Positions 43,643 to 54,469 of a stretch of DNA of 64,000 nucleotides are shown piece by piece. Position 1 is the first letter of the stretch. Each line of letters starts with the position of its first letter. The notes under the pieces were generated by a model. That model had not been told where the DNA came from. It worked only from the letters and a program-made list of their open reading frames with translations, and did not search any database. This stretch comes from Nocardia jejuensis NBRC 103114 (lineage in GTDB: Bacteria > Actinomycetota > Actinomycetes > Mycobacteriales > Mycobacteriaceae), in the NCBI RefSeq assembly GCF_001613145.1, contig NZ_BDBU01000005.1, positions 62,001 through 126,000 on the forward strand, written 5' to 3'. Both the position numbers and the translations under genes were made by a program.

Positions 43643-44260
43643 ATGCCCCAACCCTCTGCTCGCCCGACCCGCCGCACTCAGCGGGAACGTCGCGAGGCCA
43701 GCATCGAGAAACTCGTCGACGCGGCCATCGAGACGATTCAGGAGGACGGCTACTACCGCACCACGGTCGCGGCGATCAGCGAACGCGCCGGATTGTCCGG
43801 CGGCGGGCTGTTCCGGCACTTCGATTCTCGGCTCGCGCTGATCAGCAGGGTCGCGGAGGAAGTCAGCGACCGCATTCTCGACGCCTACGCCGCGAGCAAG
43901 GACCATCTGCGCGCCCAGCCCGCTCCGCTGCGGGCCGGGCTCGGGTTCCTGGCCCAGGCGGTGGCCTCCCCGCTGGTCGCGGTCTGGCACGAACTCATGG
44001 TCGCCGCCCGCACCGACGAGGAACTGCGCGAGCTGATCGCGCCCGCCATCGCGAAGTTCTACGAGGGCATTCTCGAACACACCCGCGCCAACGGCCTGCT
44101 CGACGACGTTCCGGAGGAAAGCCGGGAACTGGCGCTGTTCTCGATGGTGCACATGTTCTCCGGAGCGGCCCTGACCGGGAGCGTCTACCCGCGCCCGGAT
44201 CTGGACGACAAGCGAATTCCGCTGGCGGAGTACTACACCCTGCACACCCCGATCCTCTGA
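43643..44260 (+). CDS. TetR-family regulator
   Basis: 205 residues with HTH KLVDAAIETIQEDGYYRTTVAAISERAGLSGGGLFRHFDSRLALI and a helical effector domain. ATG 43643 follows directly on the 23-bp tandem repeats. Follows the secreted hydrolase by 84 bp; convergent with the acyl-CoA synthetase gene (3 bp gap). Its targets may be the lipid-type genes on either side. Confidence 0.87.
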   Translation: MPQPSARPTRRTQRERREASIEKLVDAAIETIQEDGYYRTTVAAISERAGLSGGGLFRHFDSRLALISRVAEEVSDRILDAYAASKDHLRAQPAPLRAGLGFLAQAVASPLVAVWHELMVAARTDEELRELIAPAIAKFYEGILEHTRANGLLDDVPEESRELALFSMVHMFSGAALTGSVYPRPDLDDKRIPLAEYYTLHTPIL

Positions 44261-44263
44261 ACC

Positions 44264-45910
44264 TCAGACGACGGCCTCCTCCAGCCTGCGCCGCAACACC
44301 TTTCCGGTGGCATTGCGGGGCAACTCCTCGACGAAGACGACATCGCGCGGCACCTTGTACCGCGCCAGATTCGCCTTCACATGGTCCTTGATCGCCTGCG
44401 GCTCCAGGGCGACCCCGGCACTCGCGACGACGAAGGCCCGCAGGCGTTTTCCGAACTCGACGTCCGGAACGCCCACCACCGCAACCTCTTCGATGCCGGG
44501 CAGTTCCGCCAGCAGGTTCTCCACCTCGAGCGGATAGACGTTCTCACCGCCGGACACGATCATGTCGTCGTCACGGCCGTCGACGAAATACAGTCCGCGT
44601 TCGTCGAAGTGGCCGGTGTCGCCGGTGGACATGTAGCCGTCGATGATCTGCTTGTGTCTGCCGTCGGTGTATCCCTCGAACGGCGCGATCGTGCGGGCGA
44701 AGATGCGCCCCAGCGTATTCGGCGTCGTGACGCGCTTGCCGTCGTCGTCGAACAGCGCGACCTTGGCGGTCACCGGCGGGCGGCCCACGGTGCCGGGCGC
44801 GAGCCGCAGTTCGTGCGGCTGGGCCACCGTCGCGATGGCCACCTCGGTGGAGCCGTAACCGTTGTAGAGCACGTCGCCGAAGACGTCCTGGAAGCGCCCG
44901 GCCAGATCCGGGGAGAGCGCCGAACCGGCCACCAGCACCGTTCGCAGACACGAGGTGTCGTATCGCTCGATGATCTCCGGGCCGAGGGCGAGAATCCGAT
45001 GCAGCTGCGTCGGCACGGCCACCAGCATCTCGGCGCGATGCGCGGCGATGGCCGCCAGTGTCGCCTCCGCGTCGAAGCGGCGCATCAGCACGATCTTGTT
45101 GGCCAGCGCGGAACCGATGCTCCAGGTGCCGAATCCGGTGGTGTGGAAGATCGGCGACACGATCACCATCGTGCCCCGGCGCGGGAACGGCACCCGATCC
45201 ACCACCAGCGCGGTCGTGAACGGCGACACCTTGGTGCGCGGCGCGCCCTTGGGCAGCCCGGTGGTGCCGCTGGTGAGGATGATGAAACCGGCGGGCTTGG
45301 CCGGAGGCGGCAGTGGCGCAACGCTGTTGGCGGCGATCAGCGCCTCGATGGTCACCGCCGCGGCGGGCAGCGCATGACCCTCGTCGACCCAGGTCAGTAC
45401 CCGCGGCATGCTGTCCGGCAGCGCGCCGAGCAGATCGGTGAACTCGCTGTCCGCGAGCACCGCCCGGACCCGCTCGCGCTCGGTCACCTCGGCGAACTGT
45501 GGTTTGGCGAAGCCGGTATTCATCAGCGCCAGTCGCAGACCCGCCTTCCCGGCGGCCGCGGTCGCCAGCGCCATGCCGCGATGGTCGCGGGCCAGCAGCC
45601 CGACCACGTCGCCCTGCGCCAACCCGAGCCCGAGCAGCCCCCGCGCCAGGGCATTGGACTGCTCGTGCAGGTTCCGATACGTCAGTTCGCCGCGTTCGTC
45701 GGCGATCGCGGCGCCGTGGGGGTGATCCATGGCCGAGGCGATGACCACCGCCGCCTGCGGTCCGTAGGTCCGATTGAGGGTGGCCAATCGCACGATGACG
45801 TGCGGCCGCCGCAGCTCGATGAGCCCGCGCTCCCGCAGTCGCACAGCGGCTTTCGCCATTTCGAGGATGTCGTCGAGCCGTTCGCCGAGCACCGTGGGCA
45901 GCAAAGTCAT
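44264..45910 (-). CDS. acyl-CoA synthetase (FadD-type, AMP-binding)
   Basis: 548 residues. AMP-forming ligase signatures: ILTSGTTGLPKGAPR (P-loop-like A3), YNGYGSTE (A5), STGDTGHFDERG (A7/A8), VDGRDDDMIVSGGENVYPLE, and the catalytic Lys in NATGKVLRRRL (A10). A FadD-like enzyme activating fatty or related acids. Its ATG overlaps the stop of an upstream 48-residue SDR stub (ATGA), so the two are translationally coupled. Possibly involved in lipid or xenobiotic acid degradation. Confidence 0.92.
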   Translation of the reverse strand: MTLLPTVLGERLDDILEMAKAAVRLRERGLIELRRPHVIVRLATLNRTYGPQAAVVIASAMDHPHGAAIADERGELTYRNLHEQSNALARGLLGLGLAQGDVVGLLARDHRGMALATAAAGKAGLRLALMNTGFAKPQFAEVTERERVRAVLADSEFTDLLGALPDSMPRVLTWVDEGHALPAAAVTIEALIAANSVAPLPPPAKPAGFIILTSGTTGLPKGAPRTKVSPFTTALVVDRVPFPRRGTMVIVSPIFHTTGFGTWSIGSALANKIVLMRRFDAEATLAAIAAHRAEMLVAVPTQLHRILALGPEIIERYDTSCLRTVLVAGSALSPDLAGRFQDVFGDVLYNGYGSTEVAIATVAQPHELRLAPGTVGRPPVTAKVALFDDDGKRVTTPNTLGRIFARTIAPFEGYTDGRHKQIIDGYMSTGDTGHFDERGLYFVDGRDDDMIVSGGENVYPLEVENLLAELPGIEEVAVVGVPDVEFGKRLRAFVVASAGVALEPQAIKDHVKANLARYKVPRDVVFVEELPRNATGKVLRRRLEEAVV

Positions 45911-46053
45911 CGCCCCACCCGCTGCGGTTGCGCCGTATCCCCGAGGGCGAGGACCGCTCCTCGTTCGGCCGACAGCCGCGCGGTGGCGGCCCCGATTCCG
46001 CGCGCGCCGCCGGTAACGGCCACTCGCTTCCCGGTGAGGTCACCCTTGCTCAT
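45907..46053 (-). pseudogene. 48-residue N-terminal stub of a short-chain dehydrogenase
   Basis: From ATG 46053 the frame reads KRVAVTGGARGIGAATARLSAERGAVLALGD, the first beta-alpha-beta of an SDR with TGGARGIG, and then ends after TAQPQRVGR. A functional SDR needs about 250 residues including YxxxK; those are missing. The stop overlaps the acyl-CoA synthetase ATG. Most likely an internal deletion removed the rest and preserved the coupling. It could still act as a leader that drives translation of the ligase. Confidence 0.65.
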
Positions 46054-46155
46054 ACTTCGACATCCTCGATGTGATCTGCCCGATGCTGTGGTCTCGCTCA
46101 TATGCGAAGGTAGGGCCTCTGAACTGGGGCAACCATCCGAGACAGGGCCAGCAAC

Positions 46156-46190
46156 TTGCGAAATTGGGCCATCTGATCGCAAGATGGGCC
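46156..46190. promoter_or_regulatory. direct repeats ahead of AraC gene
   Basis: TTGCGAAATTGGGCC (46156-46170) and TCGCAAGATGGGCC (46177-46190) form an imperfect direct repeat about two helical turns apart, in the gap between the divergent SDR stub and AraC genes. Tandem half-sites of this kind are typical of AraC binding. Confidence 0.35.
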
Positions 46191-46191
46191 G

Positions 46192-47226
46192 ATGGCCGAC
46201 ATGTGGGCGACGTTGCGTTCGATCACCAGCGCCGCATTGATGGCCGACTTCGCCGCCGAGCACGGCGTGTCCACCGCGCGGATCATCCGGGGCACCGGAA
46301 TCAGGGCCGCACAGCTGATCGACCCGACGGCCGAGATCACCGCGGGGCAGGAATTGGCGCTGATGCGCAATCTGGTCACGACACTCGGCGACGCTCCGGG
46401 ACTCGGTCTCGCGGTCGGAGCCCGCCACCATGCCTCCGGTCACGGCGTCTGGGGGTTCGCCGTGCTCACCAGCCCCACGGTGGGCAGCGCACTCGAAGTG
46501 GGCGTCGGCTTCGGAGAACTGTCCGCATCCTTCGCACGGATCACCCTCGACCGATCCGCCTCCGATCCGACGATCGTCTACGACGACACCGCGATACCCC
46601 CCGAGGTCCGCCGCTTCCACGCCGAACGTGACCTGCAGGCGACCTTCACCGTCCAGCAGGACCTGATCCCCCGGCGCCTGCCCATCCGCCGCGTGGAATT
46701 CCCCTTTCGCGCCGAGCCCGCCTACCGCGTGTTCTTCGACTACGCCCCCGATGCCGAGATCGTTTTCGGCGCACCGCTTCTCACCATCGTGGTGGACCCC
46801 GCCGCACTCGATCAGCCTCTACCGCAAGCGAATCCACACGTCGCCGCCATGTACGAGCGGCAGTGCGCGGAGCTGGTGCAGCGCCGGCGGGAACGGCTCG
46901 GCGTCAGCGGCCGGGTCCGCGAGGCGCTGGTCCATCGCGGCGGAATGTGCGGCCAGCCCGACATCGCGGCCGATCTGAACCTCAGCGTGCGCACCCTGCG
47001 CCGCCGACTCGCCGATGAGGGCACCACCTTCCGCGAGCTGAGCGAGGAGACCTTCGGACTGATCGCCGGGGAACTCCTGCGCGCGGGACTGACCGTGGAG
47101 CAGACCGCGGCCCGCCTCGGCTACTCCAGCGCCTCGGCCTTCACCCACGCCTTCAAGTCGTGGCGCGGCGAACCGCCGGGGAGCTATTCGCGCACCCTGA
47201 GGCAGGTCTCCCACCGGCCGATGTGA
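46192..47226 (+). CDS. AraC-family transcriptional regulator
   Basis: 344 residues. The N-terminal 210 residues form the arabinose-binding-like/OruR-type ligand domain (GVWGFAVLTSPTVGSALEVG); the C-terminus has the double HTH (QPDIAADLNLSVRTLRRRLADEGTTFRELSEE then AARLGYSSASAFTHAFKSWRGEPPGSY). Divergent from the SDR-stub/acyl-CoA synthetase unit, which is its probable target. Confidence 0.92.
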   Translation: MADMWATLRSITSAALMADFAAEHGVSTARIIRGTGIRAAQLIDPTAEITAGQELALMRNLVTTLGDAPGLGLAVGARHHASGHGVWGFAVLTSPTVGSALEVGVGFGELSASFARITLDRSASDPTIVYDDTAIPPEVRRFHAERDLQATFTVQQDLIPRRLPIRRVEFPFRAEPAYRVFFDYAPDAEIVFGAPLLTIVVDPAALDQPLPQANPHVAAMYERQCAELVQRRRERLGVSGRVREALVHRGGMCGQPDIAADLNLSVRTLRRRLADEGTTFRELSEETFGLIAGELLRAGLTVEQTAARLGYSSASAFTHAFKSWRGEPPGSYSRTLRQVSHRPM

Positions 47227-47282
47227 CGCCCGCACCGCCGAGGCGAGCGGAACTCGACGATGCGGCCGTGCGAGCTGTTCCG

Positions 47283-47585
47283 CTAAGAGGCGCCGGTGAC
47301 CACGGCCGCCTGGGCGCGGACGCGGGCGTTGTGGTCCAGTCGTTCGCGCAGGGTCATCCCGCCCCAGATTCCGTACTGCTGGTTATGGGTCAGCGCGTAT
47401 TCCAGGCACTCCGCCCGCACGAGGCAGGTTCCACAGATTCGTTTGGCTTCCCGATTGGATCCGCCCTGGTCGGGGAAGAACGATTCGGGGTCGGTCTGGG
47501 CGCATATCGCGCGGTCGTACCACGACTCCGCACCCAATTCGTAGAGCTCACGTCGTATGTGCCGGTCCATCTGATGTCGCTGCAT
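47283..47585 (-). CDS. WhiB-family iron-sulfur regulator
   Basis: 100 residues with four conserved Cys: AICAQTDPESFFPD, then CGTCLVRAEC, and the GIWGGMTLRER turn that contacts DNA or sigma factor. These bind a redox- or NO-sensitive [4Fe-4S] cluster. ATG 47585 has GAGG eight bases ahead; ATG 47570 is an alternative. It is close in sequence to the WhiB at 55419. Monocistronic. Confidence 0.9.
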   Translation of the reverse strand: MQRHQMDRHIRRELYELGAESWYDRAICAQTDPESFFPDQGGSNREAKRICGTCLVRAECLEYALTHNQQYGIWGGMTLRERLDHNARVRAQAAVVTGAS

Positions 47586-47746
47586 CTGTACGCCTCGATC
47601 GCTGTGCCGAAAGAACGAATGGAATCGAACGCGGATCGTCCGGATTCCCCTGATCCGCACGTCGATTCGACGAACCTACAACGTCCGCAAACATTCAGCA
47701 ACCTGAACGCATATCGACCTTTCGGAACATCCCGGACCATGAACCC

Positions 47747-47778
47747 CGAATGCCCGGTCCGAATGGACCGGGCATTCG
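47747..47778. terminator. terminator of the MarR-MFS-YceI operon (shared hairpin core)
   Basis: 14-bp stem CGAATGCCCGGTCC / GGACCGGGCATTCG with GAAT loop, 48 bp past the YceI stop on the minus strand. Confidence 0.85.
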
Positions 47779-47825
47779 CACGAGCGCAGGCGGGAGCGGC
47801 ATTACGCCGGTTACCGGGCGGGCGG

Positions 47826-48647
47826 TTACAGGGCGGGCAGATTCTCGCCCTGCACCAACTCGATATCGAGCTCCACCTTGACCGTGGTGCCGACCGCGGC
47901 GATCCCCGCGCGCACGACGGCGTGATAGTCGATGGCGAAATCATCGCGATGCAACAGCGTTTCGGCATGGAAGGCGGAGCGGGTTCCACCCCAGGGATCG
48001 GGCCCGTAGCCACCGTAGGTCACCGCCAGATCCACCGGCCGGGTGTGACCGTGCAGGGTGAGATCGCCGGGCATCACCCAGGTGTCGGCCCCGGTGCGGC
48101 GAAAACGCTTGCCGGTGAAGGTGATCAGCGGAAAGTTCTCGACATCGAGGAATTCCGCCGAGCGCAGGTGCGCGTCGCGCATGCCGATTCCGGTGTCCAC
48201 GGTGGCCGCCTTGATCTCCGCGTATCCGGTGGACTGGTCGAAGGATTCGGCGATGTCGAGCCGCCCGCCCACCTCGGCGAAGCGGGCCCTGATACCGGCG
48301 ATGCCGAGATGACGCGCGGTGACGATGACCGTCGAATGCATCGGATCGATCGTCCACGGCCCAGGCGGTGGGGTGCTCACCGCATCCACCTCGGGCACCA
48401 GCCAGATCTCGCCGAGCGATCCGGTGCCGCCGGCGGAGATGCGCGCCAGCTGCGCGACCGGCTGATGCCCGGGCGCGGTGACCACGGCCGTATGCGTGCC
48501 CGGCGGCAACGGTTCGGTGGCCGCGTCCCCGGTGGTACCGGCCATCGCGCGGGCCAATTGCCGCCCGCTCAGATCGGTGACGGTCAGCACCGCCCCCGGT
48601 ACCGGCCAACCCTCCGCGCTGCGGATCCGTGCGGTGAGACCATTCAT
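47826..48647 (-). CDS. YceI-family protein with N-terminal carboxypeptidase-regulatory-like beta-sandwich
   Basis: 273 residues. Residues 1-85 form a beta-sandwich repeat (GWPVPGAVLTVTDLSGRQLA...LPPGTHTAVVTAPGH) of the carboxypeptidase-regulatory-like type. Residues 95-273 are a YceI lipocalin-like barrel: WTIDPMHSTVIVTARHLG, VDTGIGMRDAHLRSAEFLDVENFP, LTLHGHTRPV, DDFAIDY. YceI barrels bind polyisoprenoid chains. No signal peptide. The ATG overlaps the MFS stop (ATGA). The same beta-sandwich occurs three times at the end of the MFS protein it is coupled to, so the two products probably work together. Confidence 0.88.
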   Translation of the reverse strand: MNGLTARIRSAEGWPVPGAVLTVTDLSGRQLARAMAGTTGDAATEPLPPGTHTAVVTAPGHQPVAQLARISAGGTGSLGEIWLVPEVDAVSTPPPGPWTIDPMHSTVIVTARHLGIAGIRARFAEVGGRLDIAESFDQSTGYAEIKAATVDTGIGMRDAHLRSAEFLDVENFPLITFTGKRFRRTGADTWVMPGDLTLHGHTRPVDLAVTYGGYGPDPWGGTRSAFHAETLLHRDDFAIDYHAVVRAGIAAVGTTVKVELDIELVQGENLPAL

Positions 48648-51331
48648 GACAACTCCGTGAACCGTTCGGCACCAAAGGGTTCCAGCGACTCCGCGTCGTA
48701 TCCGAGTTGGATGTCGTGCTCGGCCTCGCCGCCGGCGAGACGCACCCGGCTGGTCATCGGAGGATACCCGCGGGCAACGATCGTGTACCCGCCCTCGGCC
48801 AGATCATTCACCGCGTACCGCCCGTTCTCGTCGGTCCGAGTGGTGCCGATCGGGGTGCCGTCCTCGTCCAGAATCGTCACCGAGGCGTCCGGCACAGCGC
48901 GATCGTCGGCCCGGACGGTGCCGGTCAGTACCGCCATCGGGGTCAGTTCGAGATCGAAACGCAGCAGGCCGCTTTCGGGCACCACCAGCGTCGTGGCGGT
49001 CGGGCGCACGTGCGCCGCCGCCGCGACGAGCGTATAGGTCCCTGCCCCGATGCCGTGGCAGAGGTACCCGCCGTCGGCCCCGGTGACCGCGGCACCGACC
49101 ACGTCTCCCAGCAGATCGGTGAGCGTGATGGACGCGCCCGGAAGCGGTTCGCCCGAACCCGCGGTGCGCACGGTCCCGGACAGTTCCCCCGAACCCTGCA
49201 GGACCACATTGCGATGCTGGGCGCCCTCTTGCACGGTGATGTTCTCCGCGGTCGGCAGATTCCCGCTCGCCGAGACGATCAGCACGAAGCTGCCGCCCGT
49301 GGGCGGCTCGATCAGATATCCGCCCTCGCTGTCACCGGTGGTGCGCGAAACCTGTTGCCCGCGTTGATCGATCAGCGTCACCGCCGCATTGGGCACCGGC
49401 CGGCCGTCCTCGCGCTGAATCCGCCCGCCGATCGAGCGACCACCGCTCACCGCGCTCACCACCGGCAACGTCGCGGTCGCGGAAACCCCGGAAACATGAT
49501 GTGCGCCATTGCCGTTGACCCCGTTCACTCCCGAGACAGCTCCCATCGAGCTGTCGACAACCATTGCGTGCGAACGATCGGCCCCGGCACTGTCGGCCGC
49601 CGTCTCGGATCGAGGGTCGTGTACACCGGCGACACTGCGGTGTTCCGCGGCCAGTACCGGTTCCGGCTGCGAGATCGCCTGCGCCGCACCCTCCCACACC
49701 TGCTCCTCGGCCCAGTCCGCCTCGGCCGCGCGCTCGGGATCGGCGGGCGCGGGTTGGGCGGGGGCGGAGTCCTGCAGCGGAATCTCCTTCATGAACAGCA
49801 GCACCACGCAGGCCACCAGCGCCACCCCGGCCGTCGCCCAGAACACGCCGTGCATCGAATTGGTGAAGCCGATCAGGATCGGATCGCGCACCGGCGCCGG
49901 AAGTGCCGCGATACCAGCCGTATTCGACTGCACGCTGCTGAGCTTCGAGGTGTCGAATCCCGGCGGCAACTGACCGCCGAACGCCTCGGTGATCTTGCGC
50001 GGCAGCAGGTTGAACAGGATCGTCAGGAACACCGCGACGCCCAGCGTGCCGCCGACCTGACGGAAGAAGGTCGCCGACGCGGTCGAAACGCCCATATCGG
50101 TGCGCGGCCCGGCGTTCTGCACCGCGATGATCAGCGTCTGCATACAGAAGCCCAGCCCGAGGCCGATGAACCCGCCGAACAGCAGCGGCTGCCACAGCGC
50201 GGTGTCGAAATGCACCGTCGCGTACAGCACCGCGCCGCACGCCACGATGAAGGTCCCGATCACCGGCAGGATCTTGTAGCGCCCGGTGCGCTTGGTGACC
50301 TGGCCCGAGGTCAGCGAGCCGATCATGATGCCCGCCACCAGCGGCAGCATCAACAACCCGGCCTTGGTCGGGGAGAAACCGCGCACCACCTGCATGTACA
50401 GCGGCACCATCGAGATCGCGCCGAACATGGCGATTCCGACGATGAAACCGCCCACGATGCACACCGTGAAGGTGGAATTGCGGAACAGCCGCAACGGAAT
50501 CAGCGCCGAGTCCTTCATCAGGTGTTCGACGAACAGGAACAGCACCAGCCCGACCACGCCGATGGCGTAGCAGGCAATCGCCCGGCCCGAGCTCCAGCCC
50601 CAGCCGCGGCCCTGTTCGGCGACGATCAGCAGCGGCACCACGCAGATGGCCAGCGCGACCGCACCGCCCCAGTCCACCTTCAACTTTCGCCGCTGATGCG
50701 GCACATTGAGCACCTTGGCGACGACGACCAGCGCGAGCACGCCGATCGGCACGTTCACCAGGAACACCCAGCGCCAGCCCTCGAGTCCCCACAGCCGATC
50801 GAATCCGGAGAGCCAGCCGCCCAGCACCGGCCCGAGCACGGTGGCGATGCCGAAGGTCATCATGAAGTAGCCCTGGTATCGCGTGCGTTCGCGCGGCGCG
50901 ACCAGATCACCGATGATGGTCATGGCCAGCGACATCAGGCCGCCGGCGCCCAGTCCCTGGAACGCGCGGAACCCGGCCAGCTCGTACATCGAGGTGGCGA
51001 AGGTGCAGGCCGTCGAGCCGATGACGAACAGCGCGATCGCGGTGAGATAGAACGACTTCCGGCCGTAGATGTCGGCCAGCTTGCCGTAGAGCGGCGTGCT
51101 GATCGTGGCGGTGATCAGGTAGGCCGTGGTGGCCCAGGCCTGCTGATCGAACCCGTGCAGGCTGTTGGCGATCTTCACGATCGCCACGCTCACGATGTTC
51201 TGGTCCAGCGCTGCCAGGAACATCCCCAGCAGCAGTCCGGACAGGATGGTGAGGATCTGCCGGTGCGACATTTGCGGCGGCGGCGCACCCGCCTGCACGT
51301 CCGGCGACGCCTCGATGGTCGCAGTTGCCAT
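48644..51331 (-). CDS. DHA2 MFS exporter fused to three carboxypeptidase-regulatory-like repeats
   Basis: 895 residues. Residues 25-515 are a 14-helix EmrB/QacA exporter: FLAALDQNIVSVAIVKIA (motif D1), YGKLADIYGRKS (motif A), MTFGIATVLGPVLGGWLSG (motif C). Residues 515-630 are an acidic, Ala/Gly-rich linker. Three beta-sandwich repeats follow (about 632-713, 716-798, 801-877), each with PVPNAAVTL, PLPGASITL or AVPDASVTI and a GGY/GRY...GGSF/GTYT/GGYT core. Ordinary DHA2 exporters end near residue 500, so about 380 residues are extra. Second gene of MarR-MFS-YceI; the MarR product is the likely repressor. Confidence 0.9.
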   Translation of the reverse strand: MATATIEASPDVQAGAPPPQMSHRQILTILSGLLLGMFLAALDQNIVSVAIVKIANSLHGFDQQAWATTAYLITATISTPLYGKLADIYGRKSFYLTAIALFVIGSTACTFATSMYELAGFRAFQGLGAGGLMSLAMTIIGDLVAPRERTRYQGYFMMTFGIATVLGPVLGGWLSGFDRLWGLEGWRWVFLVNVPIGVLALVVVAKVLNVPHQRRKLKVDWGGAVALAICVVPLLIVAEQGRGWGWSSGRAIACYAIGVVGLVLFLFVEHLMKDSALIPLRLFRNSTFTVCIVGGFIVGIAMFGAISMVPLYMQVVRGFSPTKAGLLMLPLVAGIMIGSLTSGQVTKRTGRYKILPVIGTFIVACGAVLYATVHFDTALWQPLLFGGFIGLGLGFCMQTLIIAVQNAGPRTDMGVSTASATFFRQVGGTLGVAVFLTILFNLLPRKITEAFGGQLPPGFDTSKLSSVQSNTAGIAALPAPVRDPILIGFTNSMHGVFWATAGVALVACVVLLFMKEIPLQDSAPAQPAPADPERAAEADWAEEQVWEGAAQAISQPEPVLAAEHRSVAGVHDPRSETAADSAGADRSHAMVVDSSMGAVSGVNGVNGNGAHHVSGVSATATLPVVSAVSGGRSIGGRIQREDGRPVPNAAVTLIDQRGQQVSRTTGDSEGGYLIEPPTGGSFVLIVSASGNLPTAENITVQEGAQHRNVVLQGSGELSGTVRTAGSGEPLPGASITLTDLLGDVVGAAVTGADGGYLCHGIGAGTYTLVAAAAHVRPTATTLVVPESGLLRFDLELTPMAVLTGTVRADDRAVPDASVTILDEDGTPIGTTRTDENGRYAVNDLAEGGYTIVARGYPPMTSRVRLAGGEAEHDIQLGYDAESLEPFGAERFTELS

Positions 51332-51342
51332 GTGTCGTTGAC

Positions 51343-51831
51343 CTATTTCGATTCGATTGGTGCGGTGGTTGTTTCGATGTCACCGGCGAGTCGCTCCAGC
51401 AGTCCGACCAGCGTCGATCGGTCGGTCTCGGGCCACTCGGCCAGCACTCCGGCCAGCCACTGAGTGCGCAGCCGACGGTTCTCGGTGAAGACCCGCTCCC
51501 CCTCCGCCGTGGCGGTCAGCACGCACACCCGGCCGTCGATCGGATCGGCTCCGCGCTCGACCAGCCCATGTGCGACAAGACTTCTGGTCTGCCGGCTGAT
51601 CGTCGAGATTTCCGCGTGCAGCAGTTCGGCGAGCTTCCCGGTGCGTTGCGGGCCCTCGTGCACGAGGCAGAACAGGACCGCGTACGCGACTTGTTCGAGC
51701 CCCTCCGGGCCATGCTTGAGCACACGGTGTTTCGCTCGGCCGATCGCGCGCATGAGCCGAACCAATTGGGCGCCCAGAAGATCGGCGTCCGACTCGGTGG
51801 TGGTACCGGGATCACGGGCGTCTACGGCCAT
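51343..51831 (-). CDS. MarR-family regulator of the exporter-YceI operon
   Basis: 162 residues, winged HTH with AYAVLFCLVHEGPQRTGKLAELLHAEISTISRQTRSLVAHGLVERGADPIDGRVCVLTATAEG, where DGRVC is the wing. ATG 51831 has AAGGA ahead. It is first in the operon, 11 bp before the MFS start, so it is probably autorepressed together with the pump. The AT-rich stretch just upstream (51855-51900) is a probable promoter-operator. Confidence 0.9.
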   Translation of the reverse strand: MAVDARDPGTTTESDADLLGAQLVRLMRAIGRAKHRVLKHGPEGLEQVAYAVLFCLVHEGPQRTGKLAELLHAEISTISRQTRSLVAHGLVERGADPIDGRVCVLTATAEGERVFTENRRLRTQWLAGVLAEWPETDRSTLVGLLERLAGDIETTTAPIESK

Positions 51832-51968
51832 GATCGGTGTCCTTCTCCGTGCCAATTATTTACTTAGCTACTACAACTACTTGCTGTTGCCAACTATACA
51901 CACGGCCGCGGCCGCCGTGAAGTAGCTGGTGCATTTGCGAAGTTTTCTCGAAACGGCTTGTCATGCAG

Positions 51969-52001
51969 CAACTCCCGGCCACCAGCGGTGACCGGGAGTT
52001 G
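51969..52001. terminator. terminator of the TetR-DHA2 operon
   Basis: CAACTCCCGG (51969-51978) pairs with CCGGGAGTTG (51992-52001), and CACC/GGTG extends the stem inside. 14 bp past the minus-strand exporter stop. Confidence 0.8.
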
Positions 52002-52014
52002 TCCAGGGTATCGA

Positions 52015-54269
<2,255 letters not shown>

Positions 54270-54289
54270 ATCCAGAATTTAGCAGAAAC

Positions 54290-54310
54290 TGCAATTTTTC
54301 AGTAATTGCA
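54290..54310. promoter_or_regulatory. operator-like dyad upstream of TetR-DHA2 operon
   Basis: TGCAATT (54290-54296) and AATTGCA (54304-54310) are a perfect 7-bp inverted repeat, spacer 7, 20 bp ahead of the TetR start in an unusually AT-rich 50-bp patch. Confidence 0.6.
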
Positions 54311-54469
54311 ATTATATCTGGTTCGCCACACCTCGCTCGGCCGGCGCGACCCTGCCCTCGCGAGTCGGACCCGGCTCGGACATCCACGACGAATCGGACC
54401 AAAACTGTTGATTCACAGCATATTCGGAGGAAGGACCCGCCGTGCGAGGCCCGAAATCACCGATTCGCC

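Noticed and set aside
47160..49037. Long plus-strand frame across WhiB and YceI
   Set aside because: It runs through two well-supported minus-strand genes and a terminator; no domain is readable.
48707..51463. 918-residue plus-strand frame opposite the exporter
   Set aside because: His/Arg/Gln-rich shadow of the DHA2 exporter; low-quality composition.
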